A program made the position numbers and the translations under genes. A model generated the notes under the pieces. It saw only the letters and a program-made list of their open reading frames with translations. It had not been told where the DNA came from and ran no database searches. A stretch of 64,000 nt of DNA from Lacrimispora saccharolytica (GTDB taxonomy: Bacteria; Bacillota; Clostridia; Lachnospirales; Lachnospiraceae): assembly GCA_021531795.1 (NCBI GenBank), contig JADYUL010000010.1, positions 1 to 64,000 on the forward strand. The letters run 5' to 3'. Of this stretch, positions 53,652 through 62,663 are shown piece after piece. Each line of letters begins with the position of its first letter. The stretch's first letter is position 1.

Positions 53652-56455
53652 TACGCCAGCACTCCCTCTGCACGCTTGTCAGACATAGTCCAGTTCTTCT
53701 TAAGTGTCAGTGTTAGACTGTCAATCTTAAGTCCGCTCTGCGCAAAGTAGATATTGATATAGATATCCTGCTGATAGCAGCTGTCTATCTCAACAAGCTT
53801 CTCCAAGTATTCGCCTTTGGTATCGGTAAGTGTGAACACTCCCGACGGGATATTGTTAACAGAGACCGCCATGGTTGTCTGTGACAGCTCGCCGGCATCG
53901 GAACCAACCTTTATCGCAAGCTCGTAGATTCCGCTGTTAACCACATGTATTGTGTATACATTTTCCGTTCCTCCAACAGTGCTTAAGTCCTCAAGCGGAA
54001 GCCTAACACTCGTCTCTGTTACGGTAAGATGAGGAATGTAGTTCATCTTCTTGTCGGCACCCTTCGGCGGATTCAGAATCTCTATCTCATCATCTCCGAA
54101 GATCAGTCTCTTGCTTACCGCTGACTTCTTGAGTGCCACACATACATTACAGGCATTACGGAGGAGCTCTCCACGTGTGATGATTCCCTTTTCAAGCTCA
54201 CTTTCGCTGTTATCGTCATTGCCGTTAAGTACCGCATCGGCTGTAACCATGTAGGTATCATTCTGTGCCTTAATCATGGAAGATGTATACTTAACATCGG
54301 CCGCTCCGCCCTCGATTGTCTCGGAGAGCTTAGCCCACCAGTCCGTCATTACCATACCCGTAAAGCCCCATTCATTCCTGAGCACGGTCGTAGTCAGGTC
54401 ATAGTTGCTTCCAGTGTAGATACCGTTGAGCGGTCCGTAGGTCGTCATTACGCAGTAAGCATGTCCCTGCTTTATTGCCATCTCAAAGGGCTTAAGATAT
54501 ATCTCTCTGAGTGCTCTTGCCGACACTGTTGCATTGACGAAGTGTCTCTTCCACTCCTGGTTATTCGTTGCAAAGTGCTTAACGGTTCCGGTTACATCAT
54601 ACTTGTGCATCGCATTAAGCTCTGCCACCGCACAGGCTCCTGTCAGATACGGATCCTCCGAATAATACTCGAAATTTCTTCCGTTTAGTGGATATCTATG
54701 AATATTGAGTCCCGGTCCAAGCAAGGTATCAATCTTATTGTATCTTAGTTCCTTGGCCTCATATTCATACAGACGGCCGATAAGCTCTACGTTGAATGAG
54801 CAGGCCTGAACGGCACCGTTTGGAAGCGAGAACGCCATTGCACCGCAGTCCATTCTGATTCCGGACGGTCCGTCCGAACAGGCTGCTATAGGCATTCCGT
54901 AATTGGTTCTCAGGCTCTCCGCGCATCCACCGAAGCAGCTCGCCACACCCGGAGTAACCTTAGGTGAGCACATACCCTCACCACGGCTAAGAGATATGAG
55001 TTCATCGTCAGTCAACTGATCCAGGAACTCCTCTACCTTCGCATCTCCTCTCACAACCTCACTGAACTTTATGCCCTTATTTCCCGTACATTCACGGTCC
55101 TTCGGCATATTGTCTTCCACTCTCTGTTTGAGATCATACCCTCTAAGCGGCACCTCCTCGAAGCACACCTTAGCATCATTACCTGCCTCGGTAATCACCA
55201 TTCTCTTAAATTCCTTCACAGGAGTAAGTGCTTCCGACAGCTGCTCAGTCACAACCGTATTGCCCAGGCTAAAACTTCCCACTGCTTCGGCACTTCTTAC
55301 ATCCGAGCCCGCATAGAAGACATATTCGCCTGCCTCCAGCACCCACGCGTCCTTATGCCCTGTCACTCCGCTGTCATCAAAGCTTGCTAAGTCCTTAAGC
55401 TTAATATCCAACGTAAGTACTTCTTTTGCACCCGGGAAAAGCGCTCCGGACTTACTGAATCCAACCAATTCTCTTGCTGGTTTACATAATTTATTCTGAG
55501 GGCACTTTACATATATCTGTACTACCTCTTTACCGAACCTGTCACCTGTATTCTCAACTACTATACTGATTCTTACGGTTTCATCATCAATTATGCTGAA
55601 GGATGAGGAATGACTAAAGCTTGTATACGAAAGACCAAAGCCGAAGGGATACATAACCTTGTCTTTGGCTGCAGTCTCGAAATATCTGTAGCCAACATAA
55701 ATATCCTCAACATAATCATTGTTCTTCTCATCACCGAAGTGTTCATGAGCCGGATGGTCCTCAAGATTATATATAATGGTGTCGGCAAGCTTACCGCTCG
55801 GAGTCACCCTTCCTGTCAGAAGGTCAACAACGCCATGTCCGCCTTCACTTCCGCCCTGCCATACATACATAACAGAAGAGGGATTATATTTACGAACGAA
55901 GTTCATATCAATAATATTGCCAACATTGAGAAGCACAATTGTCTTATCAAAGACGGCACACACCTTGGAGAGCATGTCCTCTTCCTCATCGGTAAGATAG
56001 TAACTGCCCTTGGTTTGGGAATTATCCCTGTCTTCACCGGCACTTCTGCCTATGATTATTATTGCTGCATCACTTTTATCGACGGCGTTCTTAACAATTT
56101 CGTCTGTTAACGGCATCTCTACCTGACTCCAGGGCTCCATAGCCCACCCTGCTCCCTTATCAAAGGGATGGTCCTTCAGCCACTCTTCATATATTCCAGA
56201 AAGCTCTTCATTAATATGTATATCCTCTTCCTCCTTAAGTGCATCGGTGATAGAGATAACATATGGTGCGTTGACCATGCCGCCTGAGCCGGTTCCGCTC
56301 TTAATATAGTCATACTGAATTCGACCGAAAACCGATACTGTCATTCCTGACTTAAGCGGCAGTGTCTCATTATCATTCTTAAGAAGTACGCAGCCCTCAG
56401 CTACCATTTCTCTTGCAGTATCTGCATATTCCTTCCAGTCCAATGTGAATTTCAA
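53651..56455 (-). CDS. glycoside hydrolase family 3 with exchanged domain order
   Basis: A 934-residue beta-glucosidase-like enzyme. The (alpha/beta)6 sandwich that usually comes second is first here (CVLLKNDNETLPL at about 21 onward), then the Fn3-like domain (about 295-390), then the TIM-barrel half with KHFATNNQE and the nucleophile Asp705 in VMTDWW. This reversed order is known from Butyrivibrio and Ruminococcus enzymes. A beta-rich C-terminal module (about 834-915) resembles a CBM6-type carbohydrate-binding domain. No signal peptide is present. Translation starts at TTG with GGAGG nine bases before. It probably acts on cellobiose or similar oligosaccharides in the cytoplasm. Confidence 0.9.
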   Translation of the reverse strand: MKFTLDWKEYADTAREMVAEGCVLLKNDNETLPLKSGMTVSVFGRIQYDYIKSGTGSGGMVNAPYVISITDALKEEEDIHINEELSGIYEEWLKDHPFDKGAGWAMEPWSQVEMPLTDEIVKNAVDKSDAAIIIIGRSAGEDRDNSQTKGSYYLTDEEEDMLSKVCAVFDKTIVLLNVGNIIDMNFVRKYNPSSVMYVWQGGSEGGHGVVDLLTGRVTPSGKLADTIIYNLEDHPAHEHFGDEKNNDYVEDIYVGYRYFETAAKDKVMYPFGFGLSYTSFSHSSSFSIIDDETVRISIVVENTGDRFGKEVVQIYVKCPQNKLCKPARELVGFSKSGALFPGAKEVLTLDIKLKDLASFDDSGVTGHKDAWVLEAGEYVFYAGSDVRSAEAVGSFSLGNTVVTEQLSEALTPVKEFKRMVITEAGNDAKVCFEEVPLRGYDLKQRVEDNMPKDRECTGNKGIKFSEVVRGDAKVEEFLDQLTDDELISLSRGEGMCSPKVTPGVASCFGGCAESLRTNYGMPIAACSDGPSGIRMDCGAMAFSLPNGAVQACSFNVELIGRLYEYEAKELRYNKIDTLLGPGLNIHRYPLNGRNFEYYSEDPYLTGACAVAELNAMHKYDVTGTVKHFATNNQEWKRHFVNATVSARALREIYLKPFEMAIKQGHAYCVMTTYGPLNGIYTGSNYDLTTTVLRNEWGFTGMVMTDWWAKLSETIEGGAADVKYTSSMIKAQNDTYMVTADAVLNGNDDNSESELEKGIITRGELLRNACNVCVALKKSAVSKRLIFGDDEIEILNPPKGADKKMNYIPHLTVTETSVRLPLEDLSTVGGTENVYTIHVVNSGIYELAIKVGSDAGELSQTTMAVSVNNIPSGVFTLTDTKGEYLEKLVEIDSCYQQDIYINIYFAQSGLKIDSLTLTLKKNWTMSDKRAEGVLA

Positions 56456-56485
56456 AGCTTTCTTCCTCCAATTTTCAGTTTAATA

Positions 56486-56664
56486 AAATCCTGCACCCGC
56501 GGGAACTTTATTCCTCCAAGATTGGCCCAGGCACCCTCACGGCACATAGGAGATTCTTCTTATGGCTGCTGCATTCCTGCCCTGACCAGATTCGTAGAGT
56601 CCTATTGCGTAAGACCCGGACCCTCGAAGGGAAGCATAAAGCTCCCGCCAATGCAGGATCCTTC
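56486..56664 (-). ncRNA. ffs: signal recognition particle RNA
   Basis: The minus strand carries the conserved SRP domain IV: GGTCAGGGCAGGAATGC with the GGAA tetraloop, then AGCAGCC and a TAAG-containing internal loop, then GTGCC and GCCTGGGCC. The 5' and 3' ends are complementary (ATCCTGCA with TGCAGGAT, further pairs CTTTAT/ATAAAG), fixing a product of about 175-180 bases. A run TTTTATT marks the 3' end. It lies after tadA, as the Bacillus scRNA lies after yaaJ, but is followed by a GH3 gene instead of dnaX. The exact ends are estimated. Confidence 0.93.
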
Positions 56665-56680
56665 AATCAATTCTAAATGT

Positions 56681-56686
56681 ATTATA
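56681..56686 (-). promoter_or_regulatory. candidate -10 box of the SRP RNA gene
   Basis: A perfect TATAAT about 20 bases upstream of the predicted RNA 5' end, so a short precursor would be processed. The -35 position is not consensus. Confidence 0.45.
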
Positions 56687-56713
56687 CCTAAGTTTTGTGA
56701 TTCGTGGTAGACA

Positions 56714-57205
56714 TTAATCTGAAATTAATGCTTTTTTCATCTTTTCTGCGCGATTTCTCTCCCTCAGCTCCTTAAAGAAGTCAGTAAGAAGGGCGGAACA
56801 CTCCTCTTCAAGCATTCCCTTCTCTGTTTCAACCTGGTGATTAAACTCCGGCACATCAAAGATATTAAGAATTGAGCCGGCACAGCCCGCCTTGGGGTTC
56901 ATGCATCCGATTACGACCTTGGGAATACGGGCCTGAACTATTGCACCGGAACACATCTGACAGGGCTCAAGAGTGACATACATGGTACATTCCTCCAGCC
57001 TCCAGTCACCCATCACCTTGCTAGCCTTTCTAATCGCATTAAGCTCCGCATGAGACAGGGTATTCTTATCGGTCTTCCTTCTGTTATAGCCTCTGCCGAT
57101 TATCTTTCCACGGTATTCAATTACACATCCTATGGGAACCTCGCCTAAGGCTTTGGCCTTCTTGGCCTGCCTTATAGCTTCCCTCATATACTTCACATCA
57201 CTCAT
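56714..57205 (-). CDS. tadA: tRNA(Arg) adenosine-34 deaminase
   Basis: Converts A34 to inosine in tRNA-Arg(ACG), an essential step. The 163-residue zinc deaminase has HAE (52-54) and PCQMC (81-85) with the catalytic Glu54 and the zinc ligands His52, Cys82 and Cys85, and a basic C-terminal helix. Two codon choices exist: the upstream TTG lies inside a terminator hairpin, so I use the ATG at 57205, which has no strong ribosome site. It precedes the SRP RNA gene, its classical neighbour. Confidence 0.94.
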   Translation of the reverse strand: MSDVKYMREAIRQAKKAKALGEVPIGCVIEYRGKIIGRGYNRRKTDKNTLSHAELNAIRKASKVMGDWRLEECTMYVTLEPCQMCSGAIVQARIPKVVIGCMNPKAGCAGSILNIFDVPEFNHQVETEKGMLEEECSALLTDFFKELRERNRAEKMKKALISD

Positions 57206-57211
57206 AATCTT

Positions 57212-57240
57212 AAAAATACCCAACCCATGTGGGTTGGGTA
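57212..57240 (-). terminator. terminator between the SPFH pair and tadA
   Basis: A perfect palindrome TACCCAACCCA/TGGGTTGGGTA followed on the minus strand by TTTTTA, starting five bases after the stop codon of the preceding gene. Its T run reaches to within six bases of the tadA start. Confidence 0.93.
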
Positions 57241-57245
57241 TACTC

Positions 57246-57677
57246 TTATCTATAGCTTGCTGTATCTATTCCGTCAACATCACAGTTTCTCTCATGAAGC
57301 TGTCTGTTCTTCTCGGCAGCACAGTTGTCGAAGTGAGCCTTGCGGATATCAAACATCTCACTCATCCGATACTTTGCAGACTTTTCATATGCCAGCTGTC
57401 TGGCCAACCAGTCATGCTCCCTATCCTCCATCGCTCTGAAGGATTTGCCTTCAGAATTTCGGTTGATATCGGCACTTCCTGTGGTACCTCCGCGCATTTC
57501 TCTGCTGACACCGGTGGTCTTAGGTGTACCCTTCGCAGGCTTATTCACCTCAAAGTTTGAGTTGTCAACATATGATGCTCTTTTCTGAATGGGATTACTG
57601 CCCTGACTGCTCTTTGATGCTTTTATTACAAACTTAATAATTACAATAATAAATACAAGAGATATTATTGAAGCCAT
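57246..57677 (-). CDS. uncharacterised single-pass protein following the SPFH gene
   Basis: A 143-residue protein with one N-terminal hydrophobic segment (about 3-19), a polar Ser/Asn/Thr-rich linker (about 21-75) and a charged helical C-terminus (DREHDWLARQLAYEKSAKYRMSEMF) with two cysteines. I recognise no family. It starts 12 bases after the SPFH gene stops and ends at a strong terminator, so it is probably a partner of that protein at the membrane. Confidence 0.6.
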   Translation of the reverse strand: MASIISLVFIIVIIKFVIKASKSSQGSNPIQKRASYVDNSNFEVNKPAKGTPKTTGVSREMRGGTTGSADINRNSEGKSFRAMEDREHDWLARQLAYEKSAKYRMSEMFDIRKAHFDNCAAEKNRQLHERNCDVDGIDTASYR

Positions 57678-57689
57678 ATTTTTATCCTA

Positions 57690-58574
57690 TTACTTTCTTA
57701 CAGTTTCAGCTATTGCAGTAACTGTACCTGAGAGGTCTGCGATATCGTTCGGAACGATAATCTTGGTTGCCTGACCGTTAGCCATCTGTGTAGCAGCCTC
57801 GTACTGCTTAAGCTTAAGATACTGTGCTGAAGGATTAGCCTCATTGATAAGTCTGATTGACTCAGCCTGTGCTCTCTGTACCGCAAGGAGAGCCTGTGCC
57901 TCACCTTCTGCCTCTCTGATTCTCTTCTCCTTAACTGCATCTGCACGGAGAATTGCTGCTTCCTTCTCACCTTCTGCAAGAGTGATAGCTGACTGCTTCT
58001 GGCCTTCTGCTGTAAGAATTGCTTCTCTCTTCTCACGCTCAGCTCTCATCTGCTTCTCCATTGCATCCTGGATACTTCTCGGCGGCTGAATATTCTTAAC
58101 CTCTACTCGGTTAACCTTAATTCCCCACTTATCAGTAGCTTCATCAAGAATATTGGTAATCTGACCATTGATGCTGTCACGGCTTGTGAGAGTCTCATCA
58201 AGCGTCATTGAACCGATTATGTTACGAAGTGTTGTAGCTGAGAGATTCTCAATAGCGGCTATTGGTCTTTCGACTCCGTATGAGAACATCTTTGGCTCAA
58301 ATACCTCGAAGAATACTACCGAATCTACCATCATGGTTACGTTATCCTTGGTAATAACGGGCTGGGGCTCAAAGTCAGCCACCTGCTCTTTTAACGATAC
58401 TTTCTTAACCACTCTGTAGAGAATCGGAATCTTTAAGTGTAATCCTGCCTCCCAGGTTGCATGATAGCGACCGAGGAACTCTACAATCCATGCATTAGCC
58501 TGTGGTACGATGCATATGCATCTTACTAAGAAGATTACCAACAGTAATACAATAATCAATGCTGCTATTTCCAT
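57690..58574 (-). CDS. stomatin/slipin-like SPFH (Band 7) protein
   Basis: A 294-residue membrane-microdomain protein: N-terminal hydrophobic segment (about 3-25), SPFH domain with NAWIVEFLGRYHATWEAGLH and a C-terminal coiled-coil (about 190-250, Ala/Glu-rich with REKREAILTAEG). The PPRSIQDAM-type motif (QPPRSIQDAMEKQM) is typical of the QmcA/stomatin branch. Family members organise membrane domains; often an NfeD-like partner is near, but here the neighbour is an unknown small protein. It has a TAGGAGG site. Confidence 0.9.
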   Translation of the reverse strand: MEIAALIIVLLLVIFLVRCICIVPQANAWIVEFLGRYHATWEAGLHLKIPILYRVVKKVSLKEQVADFEPQPVITKDNVTMMVDSVVFFEVFEPKMFSYGVERPIAAIENLSATTLRNIIGSMTLDETLTSRDSINGQITNILDEATDKWGIKVNRVEVKNIQPPRSIQDAMEKQMRAEREKREAILTAEGQKQSAITLAEGEKEAAILRADAVKEKRIREAEGEAQALLAVQRAQAESIRLINEANPSAQYLKLKQYEAATQMANGQATKIIVPNDIADLSGTVTAIAETVRK

Positions 58575-58659
58575 TTTGATATACCTCCTATAATCAAGAT
58601 AAAATCAATGATACCACAAATGATTTATTTATTCCTTAAGAATATACAAATTTTACCTG

Positions 58660-59745
58660 TTAAATATTGTTTTTGTGCAGATAATTTACATAATCAACTA
58701 CCATCATTGCAATCTTGAACGTAACCGCATCGTCGAACACCCTCATATCCAGACCGATAGCCTTCTGCAACTTCTCCATCCTGTATACAAGTGTATTCCT
58801 ATGAATAAACAGCTGTCTTGAAGTCTCTGACACATTCAGATTGTTCTCGAAGAACTTAAATACCGTAGTCAGTATCTCCTCATCAATGTCTTCAGGTCTG
58901 GTATCCTTGAACACCTCTTTGACGAACAACTCGCATAAGCTTATAGGCAGCTGATAAATAAGCCTGCCGATTCCCAGATTCTCATAGGAGAGAATAGACA
59001 GTGATGAATAAAATATGTTGCCGACATCAAGTGCCATCTTGGCTTCCTTATAGGATTTGGAGATGTCCTTAAGCTCCCCGACGCATAATCCGTAGGACAC
59101 TCTTGCCTTGAGCATGGCCTCAGTATTCAGTATATCCAGAATCTCTACGGCAGTATCATTCAGGGACTCTCTGTCATCCTTACCCTCAACATCCTTAATA
59201 AGTATTATATTTTGTTCATCAACCGTAAGAATGATATTGCCCGCCTGCTCTAAGAACAGACTCTTCAGTATCTCTGTAGCAACGCCCTCCGTATCCCTGG
59301 TCTCTATAAGATATACGATCCTCTTAACCTCATTCTCTATGTGAAGCTTGGTTGCACGGTTGTGAATATCTACCAGAAGCATATTGTCAAGGATCAGATT
59401 CTGATAGAAGCTTGTCTTGTCGAGCTTCTCCTTATAGGCCTTTATCAGACTCTTAAGCTGACATACTGCCACCTTGCCCATAATGTTGGCGTCCTCGGAT
59501 ACACTGCTTGCAATAAGAAGATATACACACTCTTCCTCGTCCTTAACCTTGAAATAATAATCGTCCCCAATAATCTGACTGTCCGCAGACGATTCCATGA
59601 AGGCTTTCACATCCTTGATGTCGCTGTTCTTCGATGTCTCTGATGAATAGATCAGTCTCAGACTATCATCATATATTCTGTATTCGGTATGAGTGACCTG
59701 ACTCAATTCATCTATCGTATTCTTTATTACCTGTCCTACAAGCAT
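58660..59745 (-). CDS. CdaR/PucR-type transcriptional regulator (second copy)
   Basis: A 361-residue paralogue of the regulator at 34.8-35.9 kb, with the same order: sensory N-terminus, GGDEF-like middle and PucR helix-turn-helix (NVSETSRQLFIHRNTLVYRMEKL). It lies downstream of the MalK/MsmX ATPase gene, from which a terminator separates it, so sugar transport is its likely field. Start has a GGGGAG site. The CACAAT-ATTGTG repeat found before the other copy is absent here. Confidence 0.85.
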   Translation of the reverse strand: MLVGQVIKNTIDELSQVTHTEYRIYDDSLRLIYSSETSKNSDIKDVKAFMESSADSQIIGDDYYFKVKDEEECVYLLIASSVSEDANIMGKVAVCQLKSLIKAYKEKLDKTSFYQNLILDNMLLVDIHNRATKLHIENEVKRIVYLIETRDTEGVATEILKSLFLEQAGNIILTVDEQNIILIKDVEGKDDRESLNDTAVEILDILNTEAMLKARVSYGLCVGELKDISKSYKEAKMALDVGNIFYSSLSILSYENLGIGRLIYQLPISLCELFVKEVFKDTRPEDIDEEILTTVFKFFENNLNVSETSRQLFIHRNTLVYRMEKLQKAIGLDMRVFDDAVTFKIAMMVVDYVNYLHKNNI

Positions 59746-59790
59746 TGCTTTCTCCCCTGTATAGTTTTGCCAATACCAGTATTATATCAC

Positions 59791-59817
59791 AAAAGGGAGA
59801 GCTATCCGCTCTCCCTT
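59791..59817 (-). terminator. terminator after the malK/msmX gene
   Basis: AAGGGAGAGC pairs with GCTCTCCCTT (10 bp) around a 5-base loop, followed on the minus strand by TTTTGTG. It lies 28 bases past the ATPase stop codon. Confidence 0.87.
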
Positions 59818-59845
59818 CATTATTTTTGACATTCTGTAGAACAGA

Positions 59846-60955
59846 CTAGTTGGTAATAACCTGCTCTGTCTCCTTATCAAATACGTGAACCTTCTCAACA
59901 TCGAATGCAAGCTTAACCTTATCACCGGGTCTTGCTGTTGTACGAGGATTAACTCTTGCTGTGATAGGGAACTCCTCAAGATCAAAGTACAGATAAACCT
60001 CTGCACCAAGAAGCTCGTAAACCTTAACTGTTGACTCGAATGTACACTTAGCTGTCTCAATGAACATCTCTGAATCATATACATCCTCAGGACGGATACC
60101 GAATGTAACGGTCTTTCCATCATAACCACCCTCGATAAGCTTCTTAGCCTTAGCAGGAGGAAGAGGAAGTGTCTGGCCGGCGAAGAGGAGGTTAACCTGA
60201 TCACCCTTAACCTCAACCTTAGCATCAAGGAAGTTCATCTGAGGTGAACCCATGAATCCTGCAACGAAGAGGTTCTGTGGCTTATCATAGAGGTTCTGAG
60301 GTGTGTCAACCTGCTGGATAACACCATCCTTCATAACTACGATTCTTGTACCAAGAGTCATAGCCTCTGTCTGGTCATGTGTAACGTAGATGATTGTAGC
60401 ATCAAGTCTCTGATGAAGCTTAGCAATCTCAATTCTCATCTGTACACGTAACTTAGCATCAAGGTTTGAGAGAGGCTCGTCCATAAGGAATACCTTAGGG
60501 TTACGAACGATAGCACGTCCCATTGCAACTCTCTGTCTCTGACCACCTGAAAGAGCCTTAGGCTTACGATCAAGAAGTGCTGAAAGGTCAAGAATTCTTG
60601 CTGCCTCACGAACCTGCTTATCGATCTCATCCTTAGGAACCTTACGAAGCTTAAGACCGAAAGCCATATTATCGTATACAGTCATATGCGGATAAAGAGC
60701 GTAGTTCTGGAATACCATCGCGATATCACGATCCTTAGGCTCAACATCGTTAACTACCTTGTCACCAATCTTAAGCTCACCTGATGTGATATCCTCAAGA
60801 CCTGCGATCATTCTAAGTGTAGTAGACTTACCACATCCTGAAGGTCCAACGAAGATGATAAATTCCTTGTCTGCAATTTCAAGGTTGAAATCCTTAACAG
60901 CCTCAAAACCGTTAGGATACTTCTTGCAGATGTTCTTTAATGATAAACTTGCCAT
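59846..60955 (-). CDS. msmX: carbohydrate ABC transporter ATPase, MsmX/MalK type
   Basis: A 369-residue ATPase shared by several sugar importers in Firmicutes. Walker A GPSGCGKST (37-45), signature LSGGQRQRV near 135, Walker B VFLMDEPLSNLD, and the C-terminal TOBE/regulatory domain (about 235-369) with GIRPEDV. The coding sequence has the strongest codon bias in the window, implying high expression. No permease or binding protein genes are adjacent, which fits a multi-system ATPase like MsmX. A GAGG site and a TATACT box precede it. Confidence 0.93.
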   Translation of the reverse strand: MASLSLKNICKKYPNGFEAVKDFNLEIADKEFIIFVGPSGCGKSTTLRMIAGLEDITSGELKIGDKVVNDVEPKDRDIAMVFQNYALYPHMTVYDNMAFGLKLRKVPKDEIDKQVREAARILDLSALLDRKPKALSGGQRQRVAMGRAIVRNPKVFLMDEPLSNLDAKLRVQMRIEIAKLHQRLDATIIYVTHDQTEAMTLGTRIVVMKDGVIQQVDTPQNLYDKPQNLFVAGFMGSPQMNFLDAKVEVKGDQVNLLFAGQTLPLPPAKAKKLIEGGYDGKTVTFGIRPEDVYDSEMFIETAKCTFESTVKVYELLGAEVYLYFDLEEFPITARVNPRTTARPGDKVKLAFDVEKVHVFDKETEQVITN

Positions 60956-61021
60956 TTGATAATCCTCCTAAATTGGGTACTTTCTTTTCGTTAGGTTCAG
61001 TATATAATATTCATTCTGACA

Positions 61022-61072
61022 TAAAAATAGGCAACCTGCCAAAAAACACTCATCCTTTTTAAGCAAGTTGCC
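61022..61072 (-). terminator. terminator after the diguanylate cyclase gene
   Basis: GGCAACTTGC and GCAGGTTGCC form a 10-bp stem (one G-T pair) with a long AT-rich loop of 23 bases, followed on the minus strand by TATTTTTAT. The loop is unusually long, which lowers certainty. Confidence 0.65.
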
Positions 61073-61112
61073 ATATTTTAATTTTTTATCGGAACTTAGA
61101 ATAATATGAATT

Positions 61113-62663
61113 CTATATATTATCGGATTCTATATCACCGGTTACTCTTACACTTTCCACATTGGATAATTCACTGCTATAGTATACCAGCTGGTTCTTA
61201 CCCCTGCGCTTCGCTTCATACAATGCCTTGTCTGCGGCCTTATAGGCTTCCTCGAAGGTGGATGCATCCTTAGGAAGAATTACCGCACCGATACTTGCAG
61301 TTGCCGAATACTGTACATATCCTCCTACTTTAAAGTGATGGAAGAAGGTAGTGATTCTCACACCCTCTCTGCTTAATTGCTCCTCAGACTTGATATTCTT
61401 AAGGAAAACCACAAACTCATCTCCGCCGAGTCTTCCGATGATATCCGTTACTCTGAATTCATTGATCAGCTGGTGACCCAGATTTTTGAGAAGCTCATCA
61501 CCAAAGGCATGACCCATGGTGTCGTTGACCTTCTTAAAGTTATCAATATCAAAGAGGAACATCATACATTGAACACCGGGATTCTCATCCAGATATTCCT
61601 GTATTTTGCGCTCCGTAGCCATCTTATTATTTAGACATGTGAGCAGATCGGTATCTGCCTTATCCGCAAGATCCGCACTTTCCTCGTTGAACCTGATCTT
61701 GTTGATAACCGCGTATACCAAAAGCAAAGCTATGAAGATGGATATCAGAATAACAATACTGTTGATCAGATTTCTTGCTTCCTTGGTATTGACTTTTACC
61801 TGATTCTCAACATAATCTGAGTTAACTATGGTAACCAGACTCCAATCTGCAATTCCGAAGGGTGCTATTGCTATTGTGCGGTTCTCTTCGTTGCTTATTG
61901 CCTTGAAGGCCATCTTCTCACCCTTAACCACACGGATTTTAATCTGTGCAAGACTAAGTGTTGGCAGACTGCCCGCTGACAGGTTGGAATAGATATTACT
62001 GCCGGCTGTAAAAACACTGTCACCCTTACTACTGCTGACGATATGTCCGTTGGAATCTATTATTGCATATGAAGTGTCACCACTGTATATGGTTTCATCA
62101 TAGTATTCGTCAAAAATATCCTGTTCTATAAAGAGATAGATATTGCCGATTTTACCCTCTTCGTATTTACAGGGAACCGAACATACATATGCAGATCTGC
62201 CGATTATCGGACTATTCTCGGTGAAACTGAATTCCTCCGACTTAGAATTAACATAGAAGTCAGCCTTACTGTAGTCCACAGCCACGCCATCACTGTCAAA
62301 GCCCTTGCCTTCATTATCGGTTATCGCCGCCTTGAATATATGGCTGTTAGCTCTGGTAAGTTTATTTGAAAAGCTTATTCTCTGTGAATCTGACAGGGAG
62401 TCAATATTACTTACGATTACCGTTGCTCCCTCTCCGACTCCGGGTATTCTCATAAGCTCCCTGCCCATCTTGTTGGCAAGCACCTCCGTCTGTATGGACA
62501 GAGCATTCTCAACATTCACCTGTGCACTCATCTCTGTTGAATATATGAATTTCGAGATAATTATTACAAGTGTAACAATCAGCACTCCACCGTACAAACA
62601 GGCCTTATAATATACTCTTCTGTTAATATTAATCTTCTGTTTCTTTTGTTTCTTCTTGTTCAT
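61113..62663 (-). CDS. membrane diguanylate cyclase with extracytoplasmic sensor
   Basis: Makes c-di-GMP from two GTP. The 516 residues comprise TM1 (about 22-42), an extracellular Cache-like sensor (about 43-298, with IDSNGHIVSSS), TM2 (about 299-320) and a GGDEF domain with intact GGDEF (413-417) and an inhibitory I-site R404-V-T-D407 five residues before it, so product feedback is expected. It overlaps the YesL gene by 35 bases, which suggests coupled translation and a shared signal, perhaps a sugar. In a flagellated cell it would steer motility versus attachment. Confidence 0.9.
   Translation of the reverse strand: MNKKKQKKQKININRRVYYKACLYGGVLIVTLVIIISKFIYSTEMSAQVNVENALSIQTEVLANKMGRELMRIPGVGEGATVIVSNIDSLSDSQRISFSNKLTRANSHIFKAAITDNEGKGFDSDGVAVDYSKADFYVNSKSEEFSFTENSPIIGRSAYVCSVPCKYEEGKIGNIYLFIEQDIFDEYYDETIYSGDTSYAIIDSNGHIVSSSKGDSVFTAGSNIYSNLSAGSLPTLSLAQIKIRVVKGEKMAFKAISNEENRTIAIAPFGIADWSLVTIVNSDYVENQVKVNTKEARNLINSIVILISIFIALLLVYAVINKIRFNEESADLADKADTDLLTCLNNKMATERKIQEYLDENPGVQCMMFLFDIDNFKKVNDTMGHAFGDELLKNLGHQLINEFRVTDIIGRLGGDEFVVFLKNIKSEEQLSREGVRITTFFHHFKVGGYVQYSATASIGAVILPKDASTFEEAYKAADKALYEAKRRGKNQLVYYSSELSNVESVRVTGDIESDNI

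Noticed and set aside
59782-60228. 148-codon leftward frame
   Set aside because: It is another frame of the strongly biased msmX gene, with Arg/Leu/Ser-rich nonsense content, and it runs across the msmX terminator.
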